Below, in pieces: positions 34,450 through 45,570 of a stretch of 64,000 nucleotides of DNA. Within the stretch, counting starts at the first letter, position 1, and each line of letters begins with the position of its first letter. Made by a program: the position numbers and the translations under genes. Source of the stretch: Blasia pusilla (lineage: Eukaryota; Marchantiophyta; Marchantiopsida; Blasiales); the NCBI GenBank assembly GCA_050084515.1, contig CM114272.1, positions 41,912,001 through 41,976,000 on the forward strand, in the 5' to 3' direction. Under the pieces are notes generated by a model. The model was not told where the DNA came from, made no database searches, and saw nothing but the letters and a program-made list of their open reading frames with translations.

Positions 34450-36075
34450 TTCAATAGTGATCTAAAGTATATGTCATGTGTTTTATAGCAGATCGACGGT
34501 ATCCACAATGTTCCTTCAAGGATATCATTGAATAACCTCAAGAGGTCAAGGATGACATGCTCAAGACTAAAGTAACTTGAAAGAGCAGATTTCCCCTATT
34601 TTGAACTCATTTGGATTTATATTGAGGAACTTAGTATTTGGGGAATACCCTATCAATACCATATTTGAATTTAAATTTTGGGAAGTGACCCTTAATCCCC
34701 TACAAGAGAGCTTGAGAGCTTCGTAATATCATGATTTACAAAGAGAGAATGAGTGCAAGAGCTCTACAATGAGGGAGTTGTGGAGTGGGAACCTGCTAGC
34801 TTGATTGATTTTGTGGGGACCATATTCCCTACTTAGCAGCTTATGGAAGTGCTCACTAGAGCGAGACCCATTGCTTTGTGTTGTTTTTTACCCATTTTTT
34901 TGGTACAAGAGAGGCGTACAGAAGTGCTACCTTGGTTTTCATTAGGATTTGATTAAGAGGACAAGGTCCATCACACTACAGCTCTCAAAGTCTCAAGAGC
35001 ACCCTTTAGTTGGCTGATTTTTTTTTTTTGTGGGAGAAATTAACATGGAAGCACTATAACTAATTAACTAGCCGCAGGCTATGTATGAGCTTCTACCAAT
35101 TGCAGGTTGATGTGTGTATAAAGAGGCTAGCTAATTTCATGACATTGAGGATAAAAATATATGTTGTTTTGAAGCCCAAGTGCAAAATTGTCTCATTCTT
35201 GTGGGCTTGCAAAGTCGCGGTAAGTGCGAGTAACATTTGTGAATCTCCCTCATTAACGCCTTAGATCGGGGTAGAAAAGTAGGAAGTATTTGCTTTTAGT
35301 GGTCAGCCAAGTGGAACTTGTTATCTGGAGGTAGAAGTCAAGGAAAGAGTTTTGTTAGAGTCGTTGACCAATTATTTTTTGGGGTAGTGGGAAATTTTGA
35401 GTGTAGATTTGGATTTAGCGAGGGACGTTTGAGTAAAAAACAATTCACCGTGCCACAACCATTTTGTTCCGATGCCCAACCATATGCTCAGTAAGTTGTA
35501 CCGGCATAGCATGATCCTAGCTTTAGCTTCTTCGTTAGTTCTAGCTGGAATTTCCCATGCCAACTCTAAACACCTATTGCCATGCCTTTTCATTTCTTTC
35601 TTGTTGTCGTAGCCTCATGTTGCACTCATTGCATATGGCTTGCGCGCAGTTGTCTGACTTCATCCAGCCTACCAATTGGTTGTCTTGGTTAACCTGACCT
35701 TGCCTGATGACATTGTATGGTTCTTTTCTTACCTCCATGTCGATAGTGTTGCTATCAACTATATGCAACCTAGTTCCTTTTTTTATCCGTCCATTTGAAG
35801 CGTATCTATCTCCCCTTCTAATGTAGTTGGACCTCCCATTGCTTCCACCTCACTGGCCTTGCGCAACTATGTTTGGCAACCGTTGGCTGATCTACCATAC
35901 AAGTCCCTTTTGTCAAATTCATCATGTAAATAGACTAAGTACAATATCTCTAGTTTAGCGTCTAGAATTGAGATGCCATGAATGAATATGGTATCTTTTC
36001 TTTAAATAGTTAATATTTTGTAACAACGATGTATGTTTTGTAACAATGTGTATGCACAATACATCTATCATCATG
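34450..36075 (+). repeat. Nested repeat related to the 5' leader and 3' end of copy 2
   Basis: 34,500-35,090 is similar to 50,720-51,480 (GGTCAAGGATGACxTGCT, ATATTGAGGAACTTA, GTGCTCACxxGAGCxAGA). 35,975-36,060 is similar to 60,200-60,290 (GATGTATGTTxTGTAxCAATGTG). The ends therefore resemble sequence on either side of copy 2, suggesting a solo or deleted relative nested in copy 3. Between them, minus frames at 35,372-35,768 show no domain I know. Confidence 0.45.
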
Positions 36076-36079
36076 AATC

Positions 36080-36450
36080 ACCATCTTAGATTGATACCAT
36101 AAATCAAAGATAATATCCATTGTCTAATGCGCTACTCTCTAGACTCCGTCTTAGGCTTAGTTTAGTATCTCTATTAGAAGAAGGTTTTTTCACCACAATT
36201 GTAGATGATATGCACGCAATCCAACATTCATCTAAGAACATTGTCTCTCCTAACCAAGGCCTCATTTGATGCACACTTGTCATCGCCCATACACGAGTAT
36301 CTCTTAAGAACGACACACTTTCTAGAATGTGCAATAGAGAACATGTTTGACTCTCTTGTAAATGCCGTAATATCCACAACATCTCTTGAACATCGAATCA
36401 AACAAACCAAGCCTCGAAAAACTAACAAACAATCCTAATTTGGCCACCCA
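36080..36450 (-). pseudogene. Copy 3 methyltransferase motifs VI-VIII
   Basis: The 36,382-36,104 frame (minus) reads LRHLQESQTCSLLHILESVS, TSVHQMRPWLG and LDECW in the same spacing as copy 1's RHLQESQ..YILENV, TSVHQVRSWLG and LDAARV. The ENV motif is ESV, and the frame breaks after IACIS, where copy 1 has GSRAHRPR. This shows that the methyltransferase was already part of the older copy. Confidence 0.7.
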
Positions 36451-37900
36451 AAACTCACCAAATGAATGGAGCTAACCCTATCTAAGTTTTGGGCCTTCAA
36501 AAATGAAATATTACCAAATGATGTATGTTCATACTCATATATTACACTAAAAGAAAATCTTATATTTTATGACTTTGATATATGCCTAGGTTGAGTCATT
36601 CATGATACAAAATGACTCGTTATCTATAAAGCTATTTATCAATAATGGCTAAGACTACCGATTCATTAACAAATGACTAAAAAATCAACAAAAACATCTT
36701 TGCTCCACATTTCGTCCTCCATATTGGATATCATTTTTTAAAATCATTAATATGAGTTCTAGAAAAGAAAAAAAATCCAAGGGAATTTCATTTCTTTCCA
36801 AAAAATCACTTACTCTTAAAATTTTCATGTAAGCCTTCACACATTTTGAAAAAATAATTTGATTATAAATATCGTTTTAAAAGGAAAAATGTGTACGGAT
36901 GTTACTTCAATAAAGCTGACATTAGAAGTTTTGTGAAAGATGCATATATTTTTCATAAAATTTGAAGTAATATATTTCTCCAATTAGTAGATGGATTGGT
37001 TTTACAAACTACCAAATATTTTTTTTTCTTTTAAATGGTTTAGATATTCCAAAAATAATTAAATTTACTAAGATAAATAATTTTTCATATATCTATATTA
37101 TTAGAGTTTAAATTTTCAATCCCTAATTTTTCAGTGAATAAGTGATTTTTTCAAGGAAATGAAATGAGAAATCCATAGTTGAAAATCAAAATAAATGAAC
37201 AAATATGTTTTTCGAGAATGGTTGGAAAATTATGGGAGATCCAATCGTTCACTTGGAAAAAATAAGTTTTTAATATGAGAAAATTAAATTTTCAAATGAT
37301 TAATAAATTTAGTATTCCAAAAAAAGATTAAATAAATTCATCTTGCAACAAAATGATAGTGAGCTCCATGATTCTAGACTAGATGAAAATTTCTCCTTGT
37401 TAAATTTTCTTACATTCATAATCCTTAAATTTGAAAAATATGACAAATCCTTCATAAATGGACTAGAAGCATGTGGATTCATTTTTCAGGGAATAAATTT
37501 TCAAATTTTCATAATAAAATATTAATCATGGAAAATAATCCATAACTACAAACATTATCAAAATAAATGTGTATTTCATTTAATGGAAAATATGAATTCA
37601 ATCGCAATATTCAAAGTAAAACTCCCTTATTACTTAAGTTTATATTAGATATTTTATGGTAGTTTTTAAAAGTCTAACGTGAATTTTAACCAATTTCATT
37701 TAGATCATGTTTTCTATAGATTATTTGATTATATTCATGCTATTTTATAAATTATCTTCATATATGTGACTATAATTACTTTATAAGTTATGAGGATATT
37801 ACTATGTTGGTTTGATAAGTCATGAAAATGAAACTAAACCAAGTCACAGTTTCAATCGCTTTCTACTCAAGGGTATTTATTGTCGAATTACAAAAACCAT
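36450..37900. other. AT-rich insertion inside copy 3
   Basis: About 1.45 kb, strongly AT-rich, breaks the methyltransferase between motifs IV and VI. No ORF with a motif, no clear terminal repeats and no copy elsewhere in the window were seen. Confidence 0.4.
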
Positions 37901-38780
37901 TCCATTTATGCCAATAACCACTCGTGATACCGCTTAACCAACCTCGCCACATGGCATAATGAGACTCCTCGTGGGATGTTATCTCCATGAACGTATAGAT
38001 ATTGATTTAATCGTATATTGGCTTGCAACATTGCAACTCATCTTGAGCTTGTTCTTCCAAACACGTCTAGCTAGCACTTTGGTATCCTCCTTTGGACATT
38101 GTCACACAATGGGTGTGGTGTGGAAGGATGTGAATATGATGTAACTCTATCTACATTGAAAAATATGCATAGCTCTACGCTAGCCTTATGAGCTTCTCTA
38201 CACTCCTCTGTAAGCCAATGCTCGTATCCCACAATAATGAGGAGGTATTGATATCATGGGAAGAGAAAACCACCATAGCATTTCTCTCTATGGAACTATC
38301 CTCTATCAAGATGTCTTATGGATGGGCATTCCCTTCCAAAAACTCTCCCAACCATTTATCACTACCAATGAATGCTGCCAATATATGTGGTCACAATATC
38401 TCCTTGTGGACATCCAAGAAAGTGAACAGATAGCTAGCTCATCCGACCATCTATTAATTGCAACCTTGGTAGATATGTATCCTTACCCTCCCAAAATAAA
38501 TGAAATAAAATTGATGATGAATCCAAGGGGATACAAGACTCCACTCCTTACTAACATATGTATAACACTATTAATGTTATAATCACACATATGTGCATCA
38601 TCGCACTTCCCATTGCATGCTTAGGCTAGAATTTGACAATGAACTCTTGTTAATTCATAAAATATATGACTGAAATGCCTCTTATAAAGATTTATGTTTT
38701 GAAGGGATATGGCTCAGTATCTCCTCTCTATAAGCCCAATGCCAAACACAATGCCTTCCTTGTGTGTGGAACTCATTGCA

Positions 38781-39232
38781 AATTGTATGTGGGACTCATT
38801 GCAAATTGTACATGGTACCTATAGGATCATAAAAAAATGAACATATCACTAACCAAATCTATCCTAATATCATAATCCTTGGAAGTATCTAAATCCCTCG
38901 TACTAAAGGATAAAAAACTCCTTTTCCCTCTTTGAAAATGTTGTACTTATTGTTTCTCTCCATTGTCAAATCAAAACTTCCATATACTTCCAATTCTTGA
39001 TTGTGACCTCACTTCAAGAAAAAGAAGGTAGGGTTGATGGTTGCTACTCAGGAATCCTAGTTATCTCCGATCCATGCTAGAAACCCCATACCTTACCTTT
39101 CCCATTTTCCCCCTTAGGCCCTTAGTTTTGACCTTACACCCAAACGTGGTTCAGAATCCGCGGATTGGTATTTGACTAGTTATCGATCAATATGGCTTGG
39201 CTGAGACTTCTTACAAATTATGCGACTCTTTC
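38781..39232. other. Spacer between copies 3 and 1, nothing recognised
   Basis: A short direct repeat, CTCATTGCAAATTGTA, occurs twice at 38,770-38,815. Otherwise there is no gene or element match. Confidence 0.4.
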
Positions 39233-39500
39233 CTGTCGTGCGCATACATATCGCTACACAACATACATCGCTCGTCACATCTACACCACACAACACCGAT
39301 CTTCCCCACACACGGGTCGATCCACACATGTACAAAAATCAACTCATACATATACATGGAGATCACACAACAAAAATAAAGAGTAGTAAAAATGGCACAC
39401 CAGGCCTAAAACTCCACTCCTCAATTTACATCGGCATATTGAGCCTCGTCCACCCTGTGCTATCAAGGAATCCGGACGCTTTCTGCTCGGAAGGCCGTGG
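39233..39500 (-). repeat. Duplicated element end next to the 3' LTR
   Basis: 39,233-39,370 repeats 40,127-40,263 (sequence just inside the 3' LTR; GTCGTGCGCATACATATCG to GGAGATCACACAAC). 39,371-39,480 repeats 39,643-39,752 of the LTR. The order of the two parts is reversed relative to the element, so this is a rearranged second fragment, perhaps from an earlier insertion or a recombination. It ends in a hairpin: GGAAGGCCGTGGGCG (39,489-39,503), loop CTTC, CGCCCACGGCCTTCC (39,508-39,522), whose right arm is the LTR edge. Confidence 0.65.
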
Positions 39501-40123
39501 GCGCTTCCGCCCACGGCCTTCCGAACTGAAAAATGACACACAAAACGTCACACACACGTCTCCAGGGGCTCCTGTCCAAGGCAACTAGCTTGCCTACCTG
39601 CAAACAACGAATTCCCACTAGCCCCCTGACATCTTTCTTATGTAAAAATAAAGAGTAGTAAAAACGGCACACCCGGCCTAAAACTCCACTCCTCAATCTA
39701 CATCGGCATATCGAGCCTCGTCCACCCTGTGCTATCAAGGAATTCGGACGCCAGCACCCTAGTCCTAGCTCACACACATACAAGGGAGGTGCTCCAATGG
39801 CCCAACATGAGAAAGATGGCTTAGGAAAGCCATCTTCCTCTCTTATATAGGGTTGGGAAGAGCCAAAAGGCTCTTCGCCTGAAAATAGCCCTTCCCTTGG
39901 TAACCTGCGCGCACAGGTTACCAGGGGCGGGTGACCTGGTCAACAAGTCACTCGGCTGTAAAAGACCTCAACATGAAAGTTGTCAAGAACGACGTTCCTG
40001 ACACAATGGACCTATCCTCAACCTCATCCGACACCGTGGGGCAAAGTTACACTCAAGATAGTCCGCTGGCTCCTACGCCCTATCCACGATAGATCTCGGC
40101 CTATCGGGTACTCAGATGTGACA
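39501..40123 (-). mobile_element. 3' LTR of copy 1 (623 bp shared)
   Basis: It aligns without gaps to 48,021-48,643. It starts on the minus strand with TGTCACATCT at 40,123. The last ~20 bases expected from the 5' LTR are replaced by the hairpin at 39,489-39,522. A TATA box, CTATATAAGA, lies at 39,850-39,841 (minus). The stretch AGCTAGGGGGGCGG at about 40,280-40,267 (minus) looks like a polypurine tract, but it lies 140 bp inside the LTR start, so the exact U3 start is debatable. Confidence 0.8.
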
Positions 40124-40339
40124 ACTGTCGTGCGCATACATATCGGTACACAACATACATCGCTCGTCACATCTACACCATACAACACAGATCTTCCCCA
40201 TACACGGGTCGATCCACACATGTACAAAAATCAACTCATACATATACATGGAGATCACACAACCGCCCCCCTAGCTGGCAGTTGGATACCCCCAACTCGA
40301 GATAGAAACTATCACATCTCTCTGACATGACCTACTACT

Positions 40340-40893
40340 CTATACACATCTCGGACACATCCATCGTCCCGTGGGAACCACATCAAGAGGGGGGGTCAGA
40401 CATGACATATGCCACCCTCGAGAACAACCATCACAGACCAACATGGTGGCTGCACCCCTTGCAGGTCCGCACAACATACACCTCAAGCTTGCAGGTATCA
40501 CTGCCAAACTCAGATCCACCGTCCCATCTACGTTCGGAAGATGACATGGCGCACAATTGCGCACATGATCCTTCCAAACCATACCATCCCGTCCCTCCAA
40601 CATGAGGACTCCGGTCGGTAAAACCTTGTCACAGGTAGGATCGTGCGCCTTGCAGTGACATCTAGCGTCGTGGGTGCCGCCTGCTGTAAATACACGTAAT
40701 CTCCAGGATGAAACCTCCTAATCCCTGGACGATAACCTCCTCCACAAATGCTCGCGTACCTCAATGTATCTCTATGTTGGGCAATAGCTAAGTTCTCAAA
40801 AGCCATAGGCATAACTCTACAAAAAACTTCTGCCCTCTGAGAACATGCTTGTACCCACACATCTGGATCATCAAGATCTAATACCTCCGCCAT
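40340..40893 (-). pseudogene. Integrase C-terminal GPY/F-like region and PHD finger (copy 1)
   Basis: The 40,893-40,528 frame holds the end of integrase (FENLAIAQHRDTLRYA, FHPGDYVYLQQ). A one-base loss near 40,610 shifts the frame to 40,603-40,340, which continues LEGRDGMVWKDHVRNCAPC and then a full PHD finger. The PHD has CMLC (C42, C45 of this frame), VCDGC (C57, C60), GWH (H65), C68, and WMCPRC (C83, C86): a perfect C4-H-C3 set with the PPLxxxPxGxW core. PHD fingers usually read the histone H3 tail. Its place, right after the integrase, is where chromoviruses carry a chromodomain for target choice. A TAG ends the frame right after the finger. Confidence 0.9.
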
Positions 40894-40899
40894 GTCACT

Positions 40900-41680
40900 T
40901 CAAATCGCTGCAGGTAAATCTGGCTCTCTCCCAAAGAGCAAAAAGTACGCTGAAAATGACGCCAAGGATGCCTGCCGACTAAAGCGATAACCCATAGCCA
41001 ACCATGGCAACTGTAGGTCCCACTCCCTCAACTGTCCCTGCTGCAAGCCATACTTGCGCAATCCTCTCTTCACCGTCTGTACCACTCTCTCCGCCAACCC
41101 ATCCGCCTCAGGATGATCTCTAGACGTGGTGCGGTGATCCATCAGCGCCTGATCACACAAGGCCTGAAACTCTCCCCTAAACTGAGTACCCTGGTCAGTC
41201 AACACCTCTGCCCGTGCATCAAAGTGACTAAGCACACGATCTAGAAACGCATAAGCTGTTCCCTTGCTCGCCTTGTCTGGTAGTGCCACCAACTCTATCC
41301 ACTTGGAGAAATGCTCCACCATGACCAACACGTACCTATGATGACGCCCTGTCAATGGCAAAGGTCCCGCAAAGTCTAAACTCCACCGATAACCTAAACC
41401 CATAATCGGCAAAGGATGTAATCTGAGTGGGAGCATTGAAGGATGCTCGACTCTGTCACATACCATACATCGGCCACAAATCTGCTGACCCCAATATGCA
41501 TGCCGCGCCACCAATATCGAACCACGGAGTAAGTCGTAAGTACGCTTTACTCTGAAATGTCCCAACTCCTCATGGGCATGTCGCACTACACGTGGGAAGG
41601 ATGAGGTACCACTCGTATCCTACCATCTCCCCATACCCCAAAATGTGAGTCCCCTCCCACCGAACCTCTTGGCTCTCTCA
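40900..41680 (-). CDS. Integrase (copy 1)
   Basis: The 41,586-40,900 frame opens with the zinc-binding HHCC domain (HAHEELGHF, then CGRCMVC). It continues with the DDE catalytic core: WSLDFAGPLP (first Asp), VLTDQGTQF (second Asp) and HPEADGLAERV (Glu). All catalytic residues are present. It follows the RNase H frame, from which it is separated by a stop and a one-base shift around 41,600-41,680. Integrase inserts the cDNA into the host genome. It is open for about 228 codons, but without its upstream polyprotein it would not be made in normal form. Confidence 0.9.
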
Positions 41681-42820
41681 GAGGATCCGATCCCGCTCCC
41701 TAGCACTCATGTGACGCAATGACGCCTTGGTGCGCAAGAACTCCACAACCTCCACGTCGTCATGGATATCACGACCACCTGTCGCCTCCTCACTAACCTC
41801 CGGATCCAAAGACTCATCATCCAACCCCACCACTGGAGTCATCACCTGTGGCTGACCTGCCATAGTCAACCAACAAAGATAGGCAGATGCATGCCAACCG
41901 GGCACCATCTCCTCATCAGTCTCTCCGTGCCATCGAGCTCCTATGTCGTCTCTCTGACTCGGACATGGGTTACGACTCAACCCATCCGCATCTTGGTTCA
42001 GCCGACCTGGTCTATGAACCACCTCAAACTCATACTCCTGTAGTAGTAGAGCCCATCTGGCAAGCTTTCCTGTAAGCTTGTCGGAGTCCATCAACCACCT
42101 CAACGGCTGATGATCAGTGATAAGTGTGAAAGGGTTGCCGAATAAATAGCACCTAAAATGTGCCATGGCCCACACTGCAGCCAAGCACTCTCCCTTGTAG
42201 GAGCTGTACTTCGCCTCTGCAATGTTGTTCGATCGGCTCGCGTAAGCCACAACAAACTCCCTCTCCTTGTCATCCCTCTGAGTAAGCACTGCTCCTAGAC
42301 CCAACATGCTCCAATCCGTATGTAAGTGGAATGGGCGACCCCTAACCGGTCTCTGTAAAATGGGTGAGGACGTCAACTTGTCCTTGAGCTCCTCAAATGC
42401 TCGCTCCTGATCATCTCCCCACAACCACACCTGATCAAGTCTCGTCAACAAGGTCAAAGACTTTGCGATCGCACTAAAACCCTTGACATACCATCGATAG
42501 AAGTTCGCCAGTCCAAGAAATGTTCGGACTTGACTCACATCTGTAGGGCGTGGAATCTGCACAATAGCCTCTACCTTCGTCTGCTGAACGCCTAACCCAC
42601 TCGGGTATATGGTGTGTTCCAAGTACTCAATCTGCTCCTGAAAGAATCTACACTTGCCTAGATGTAACTGCAATCGCCGGGACACATCCTCCAAGTGTCG
42701 CTCATGCTCCTCAACCGTGGAACTGAAGATAAGAATATCATCTATGTAACATCGTACAAAATCCAAGCAAGCCAGATTCCTATCCATCACTCTCTGAAAC
42801 TTTGCAGGCGTGTTCTTCAA
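41678..42820 (-). CDS. Reverse transcriptase C-terminal half and RNase H (copy 1)
   Basis: An open 380-codon frame. It begins inside the palm with FQRVMDRNLA and CYIDDILIFS (catalytic YIDD at 42,748-42,737), then the thumb (YLEHTIYPSGLGVQQTKVEA, TFLGLANFYRWYVKGF). RNase H follows with TDWSMLGLGAVL, YKGECLAAVWA and TDHQPLRWLM (the acidic residues D, E, D) and ends near RPGRLNQDADGLSR. The tail is acidic and ends in a TGA after RDRIL. The frame is broken upstream by a TAG at 42,842-42,844, where copy 2 has CAA (Gln). Confidence 0.9.
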   Translation of the reverse strand: MKNTPAKFQRVMDRNLACLDFVRCYIDDILIFSSTVEEHERHLEDVSRRLQLHLGKCRFFQEQIEYLEHTIYPSGLGVQQTKVEAIVQIPRPTDVSQVRTFLGLANFYRWYVKGFSAIAKSLTLLTRLDQVWLWGDDQERAFEELKDKLTSSPILQRPVRGRPFHLHTDWSMLGLGAVLTQRDDKEREFVVAYASRSNNIAEAKYSSYKGECLAAVWAMAHFRCYLFGNPFTLITDHQPLRWLMDSDKLTGKLARWALLLQEYEFEVVHRPGRLNQDADGLSRNPCPSQRDDIGARWHGETDEEMVPGWHASAYLCWLTMAGQPQVMTPVVGLDDESLDPEVSEEATGGRDIHDDVEVVEFLRTKASLRHMSARERDRIL

Positions 42821-42841
42821 CCCAAATGGTAAGAACCGCCA

Positions 42842-43416
42842 CTAATACAAGCAATCTCTCCCGAACCGATCTATCCCCCAGAATGTTGTCTTCTCCCTGT
42901 CCTCCAACGTGATAGGAAGGTGATGATAGCCAGCACAAAGATCTAAAGTACTGAAGATCTTTGCATGCCCTACCGCATCAAAGATCTCCTCAGGAGTAGG
43001 CATGGCATACCAACCTGACCTCGATTGTTGGTTGATAGGACGGTAATCTCCACACATCCGCCTATCCGTCCAATTGCCATACATATCCTTCTTTGCCGGC
43101 ATGACTGTGGCAGATGCATACTCCCCATGTGATAACTCCACAAGTCCTGACTCCTGCTCTGAATCAAGGCTCGCTCCATATCAGAATACATATAGGGTCG
43201 ACGAAAGATCGGTGTATCACTAGCCAACTCAATCCGTATCCCGGGACCCTTCAGTGTACCCAAGTCTCTCATACCGAAGGCAAAACAACTGATTTGCCCT
43301 CTCAAAAACCTATGAACTCGCCGTCGCTCTCCTCCTATCAACTTGAGACCTATCACAGGCTCCCAAGTCTCCATCGTGACCTCACTCGGAGAGGACGCAA
43401 CCTCCGGCTTTGGTTG
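42842..43416 (-). pseudogene. Reverse transcriptase N-terminal half (copy 1)
   Basis: After the conserved TAG at 43,417 the frame continues METWEPVIGLKLIGGER and RDLGTLKGPGIRIELASDTP (43,374-43,150), the usual entry to gypsy pol. A loss of about 14 bases near 43,150 relative to copy 2 shifts to the frame 43,141-42,842, which carries DRRMCGDYRPINQQS, PTPEEIFDAVGHAKIFSTLD and LCAGYHHLPI, the fingers and first catalytic Asp region. Confidence 0.88.
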
Positions 43417-43419
43417 CTA
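43411..43419 (-). promoter_or_regulatory. TAG CAACCA: candidate stop-codon readthrough signal
   Basis: Between methyltransferase and reverse transcriptase the frame reads VARVAT-TAG-CAA-CCA-AAG. UAG followed by CARYYA is the tobamovirus-type readthrough context, and CAACCA fits it exactly. The same nine bases occur in frame at the same place in copy 2 (56,903-56,911), 14 codons before a shared VTMETW block. If real, it would set the ratio of gag-protease-methyltransferase to pol. Confidence 0.55.
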
Positions 43420-43659
43420 TGTAGCAACCCTAGCCACCTCCACAACAGCCACTCCACTCTGACCTCCTACACCATGCTCCACATCCGAAAAATGAACATG
43501 TGCTACTCTAGCCGCCTTCGCACTCTCTGCTCGAACGACGTCCCTGGAAGTCCATGGGTGCCTATCTCTCCTCGTCTCGGCCCTAGCCAATGCCAGTACA
43601 GACCCTGTAGGCAATGGTCCAACTCGTGGACGTGATGGCATGGATGACACTCGCATCCA

Positions 43660-44955
43660 TCTCTGCTCAGCCATACCTAGGTTGACTATCCATGTGAGAC
43701 AGTTGAGGTCCATCGCCTGCCCCAACACCTGTCTCCGTGATGCCTCAATCATCCCTGGCACCGCCGTAGTACCGGTAGTGAACCCCATGGTGCGCTCGCG
43801 CTCATCCGCTGTAGGCTCCTCCAATGCTCCGGTCACCTCATCCCAAATCATGCCTGGCCCTCCCTTATGAAAGGCATGGGATGCTAGGAAGCTCACCAAC
43901 GTAGGTAAGGCTTCCCTCAACTCCCCCACCCTATTGGCCATGGCCAACGGTGGTCTATCATCCCGTGTCACCACCTGAGATCGACGCCCTGAGCCCAAAA
44001 TAGCATCCACTGTGAGATGTGGTGCTCTCTAGACTCCACTGTATGCTCGACTCAGTACCTCTTATGGTATCAGGTTCGTCCACCACAGTCGTGGACGATG
44101 GGCACGTGACCCAACTCTTGCTGCATCTAACAACACAGCAGGTCCCAACCAGGACCTCACCTGATGTACACTCGTCATCACACGGGCACGAGTGTCTCCC
44201 AATAACGGCACGTTCTCCAAAATGTACCCTGGAGAACGTATCTGACTCTCTTGCAAGTGTCGTACTACTCGTAGCATCTCCCAAAACATCCCTGACCTTG
44301 GATCCTGCAATCCAAATCCTCCGCCAGTTGATGAATGACCCTGACATGGCCATCCAGCAATCACCAAATGAATGGTGCCCACTCTATCCAGATCCTGCGC
44401 CCCCACCAAAGAGATGTCGGCGGGTAGCGTATGCTCGTATCCCCGTACTGCATATACCGACAACAACTCAGGATACCTGTGGACCAATCTCGCCACGTGA
44501 CGTAATGATACTCGCCGCGCGGTCTCATCTCTCTCCACATAAAGGTACTAATGCACCCGTATGCCCGCGTGCAATAGTGCAGCCAATCCGGTGCTAATCC
44601 CTTCGAAGAGATCTAACACCCTAACACCCTCCTCTGGGCACTGCCACACAATAGGTGTGATATCCAGTGGGGTCAACGTCTCCACTCCAAGAGCCCGATC
44701 GCCACGTGACTCTCGCTGCTCTGGGACAAAAACATGACTCCACGCCAGCCTCACGATGTTGTTGGCACTCCTCTGTAGCTCCTGAGTCGTACCCCATAAT
44801 GGTGAAGAGGCCTTGCCAACATGGGAAGAGACACCCGCCATAGCCTGTCTCTCCGTGGGACTATCCGGTATTGGGACATCCTCCGCATGTGCGTTCCTCT
44901 CCAAGAACTCTCCTGGCCAGCTAACACTACCTCTGAAATCTGCCAACGTGGTCAC
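43660..44955 (-). pseudogene. C5 cytosine DNA methyltransferase domain (copy 1)
   Basis: The order of motifs is complete: I, GVRVLDLFEGISTG (about 44,619); IV, GWPCQGHS with the catalytic Cys (PCQ at 44,349-44,341); then GLQDPRSGMFWEMLRVV; VI, ILENVP (44,217); VIII, GSRAHRPRLWWTNL (about 44,106); and near the end ERTMGFTTG and RRQVLGQAMDLNCLTW (IX-X, 43,740-43,700). The AHRPRLWWTN form is closer to Dnmt3-type enzymes, whereas PCQ with GLxDxRS is of the general bacterial/Dnmt1 kind. These enzymes transfer methyl from S-adenosylmethionine to C5 of cytosine. Lesions: TAG at 44,548-44,550 (CAG in copy 2), TAA after TNLIP (44,060) and TAG near 44,035. All catalytic residues are otherwise kept. It sits inside the polyprotein, not as a separate gene. 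Confidence 0.92.
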
Positions 44956-45003
44956 AGACTCGCCTCGTGATCAACCACCTCGTCCTGCAAAATGCACAGG
45001 TAA

Positions 45004-45558
45004 CTAACTCATCCGGCCGTCACCTGACCGCCATCCTGGCCGATAAGCAACGGTCTCCTCCCAGAAGTCAAGGATGAATCCTAGGGGATATAACACTGTA
45101 CTCCCCACCAACACATCATATGACTCAACTGGTGCCGTAATTGCACGTGTACGCACCATAGCACTATCCATCGCATGCTCTGGCTGGACTCTCACAACAA
45201 TCTCCTGTCGAGTCATATACTGAGTGGGTGATATGCCCCCAATTGAGGTCTGTATCTCGAAGGGACAAGGCTAAATGTTGGCCTTCCGTAACCCCAACGC
45301 TAAACATGCCACCTTCCCCAACATCAAGGGTTGCGCTCCCGAATCAAGTAGGACGCGTTGCGGGTGGTATACTGTCCCCGTCGGACTAACCAAGTGAAAT
45401 ACTCCAGCTCGGTTATCCAAAGAACACTCTCGTGAGGTGTCACCGATTGCTCGCTCTATGGCCGGTCGAGCTGGCATATCTACCAACTTCGCCGCCGCCG
45501 CATGCCATGACTCTGTAGGGAACGTCCCAAGCACTGGCTCTGAGGGCAAGTCCACCAC
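45004..45558 (-). pseudogene. Aspartic protease (copy 1)
   Basis: The 45,558-45,271 frame contains RVLLDSGAQPLMLG, with the retropepsin active site D-S-G at about 45,345. After a short break the 45,216-45,004 frame gives VESYDVLVGSTVLYPLGF (the second conserved hydrophobic-G motif) and FWEETVAYRPGW. A TAG (TCA in copy 2) and then a TGA follow before the methyltransferase linker. It processes the polyprotein in active elements. Confidence 0.85.
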
Positions 45559-45570
45559 CTCCTCAACTAC

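Larger units (their letters stand above)
33350..38780 (-). mobile_element. Methyltransferase-bearing gypsy, copy 3 (degenerate, nested insertions)
   Basis: Pieces align in order with copy 1. 33,355-33,600 matches the N-terminal reverse transcriptase around 43,090-43,270 (GCATGATTGTGG, ATCACTAGCCAA). 34,085-34,440 matches the methyltransferase C-terminus at 43,630-43,940. 36,080-36,450 matches 43,990-44,340. 37,900-38,770 matches 44,460-45,320. Three insertions split it: hAT-like at 33,600-34,050, an unrelated plus-oriented repeat at 34,450-36,075, and an AT-rich block at 36,450-37,900. Divergence from copy 1 is much higher than between copies 1 and 2. No LTR was found. Confidence 0.75.

Noticed and set aside
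39489-39522. Perfect hairpin as a transcription terminator
   Set aside because: Bacterial-type terminators do not apply to a plant nuclear element; it is better explained by a rearranged LTR edge.
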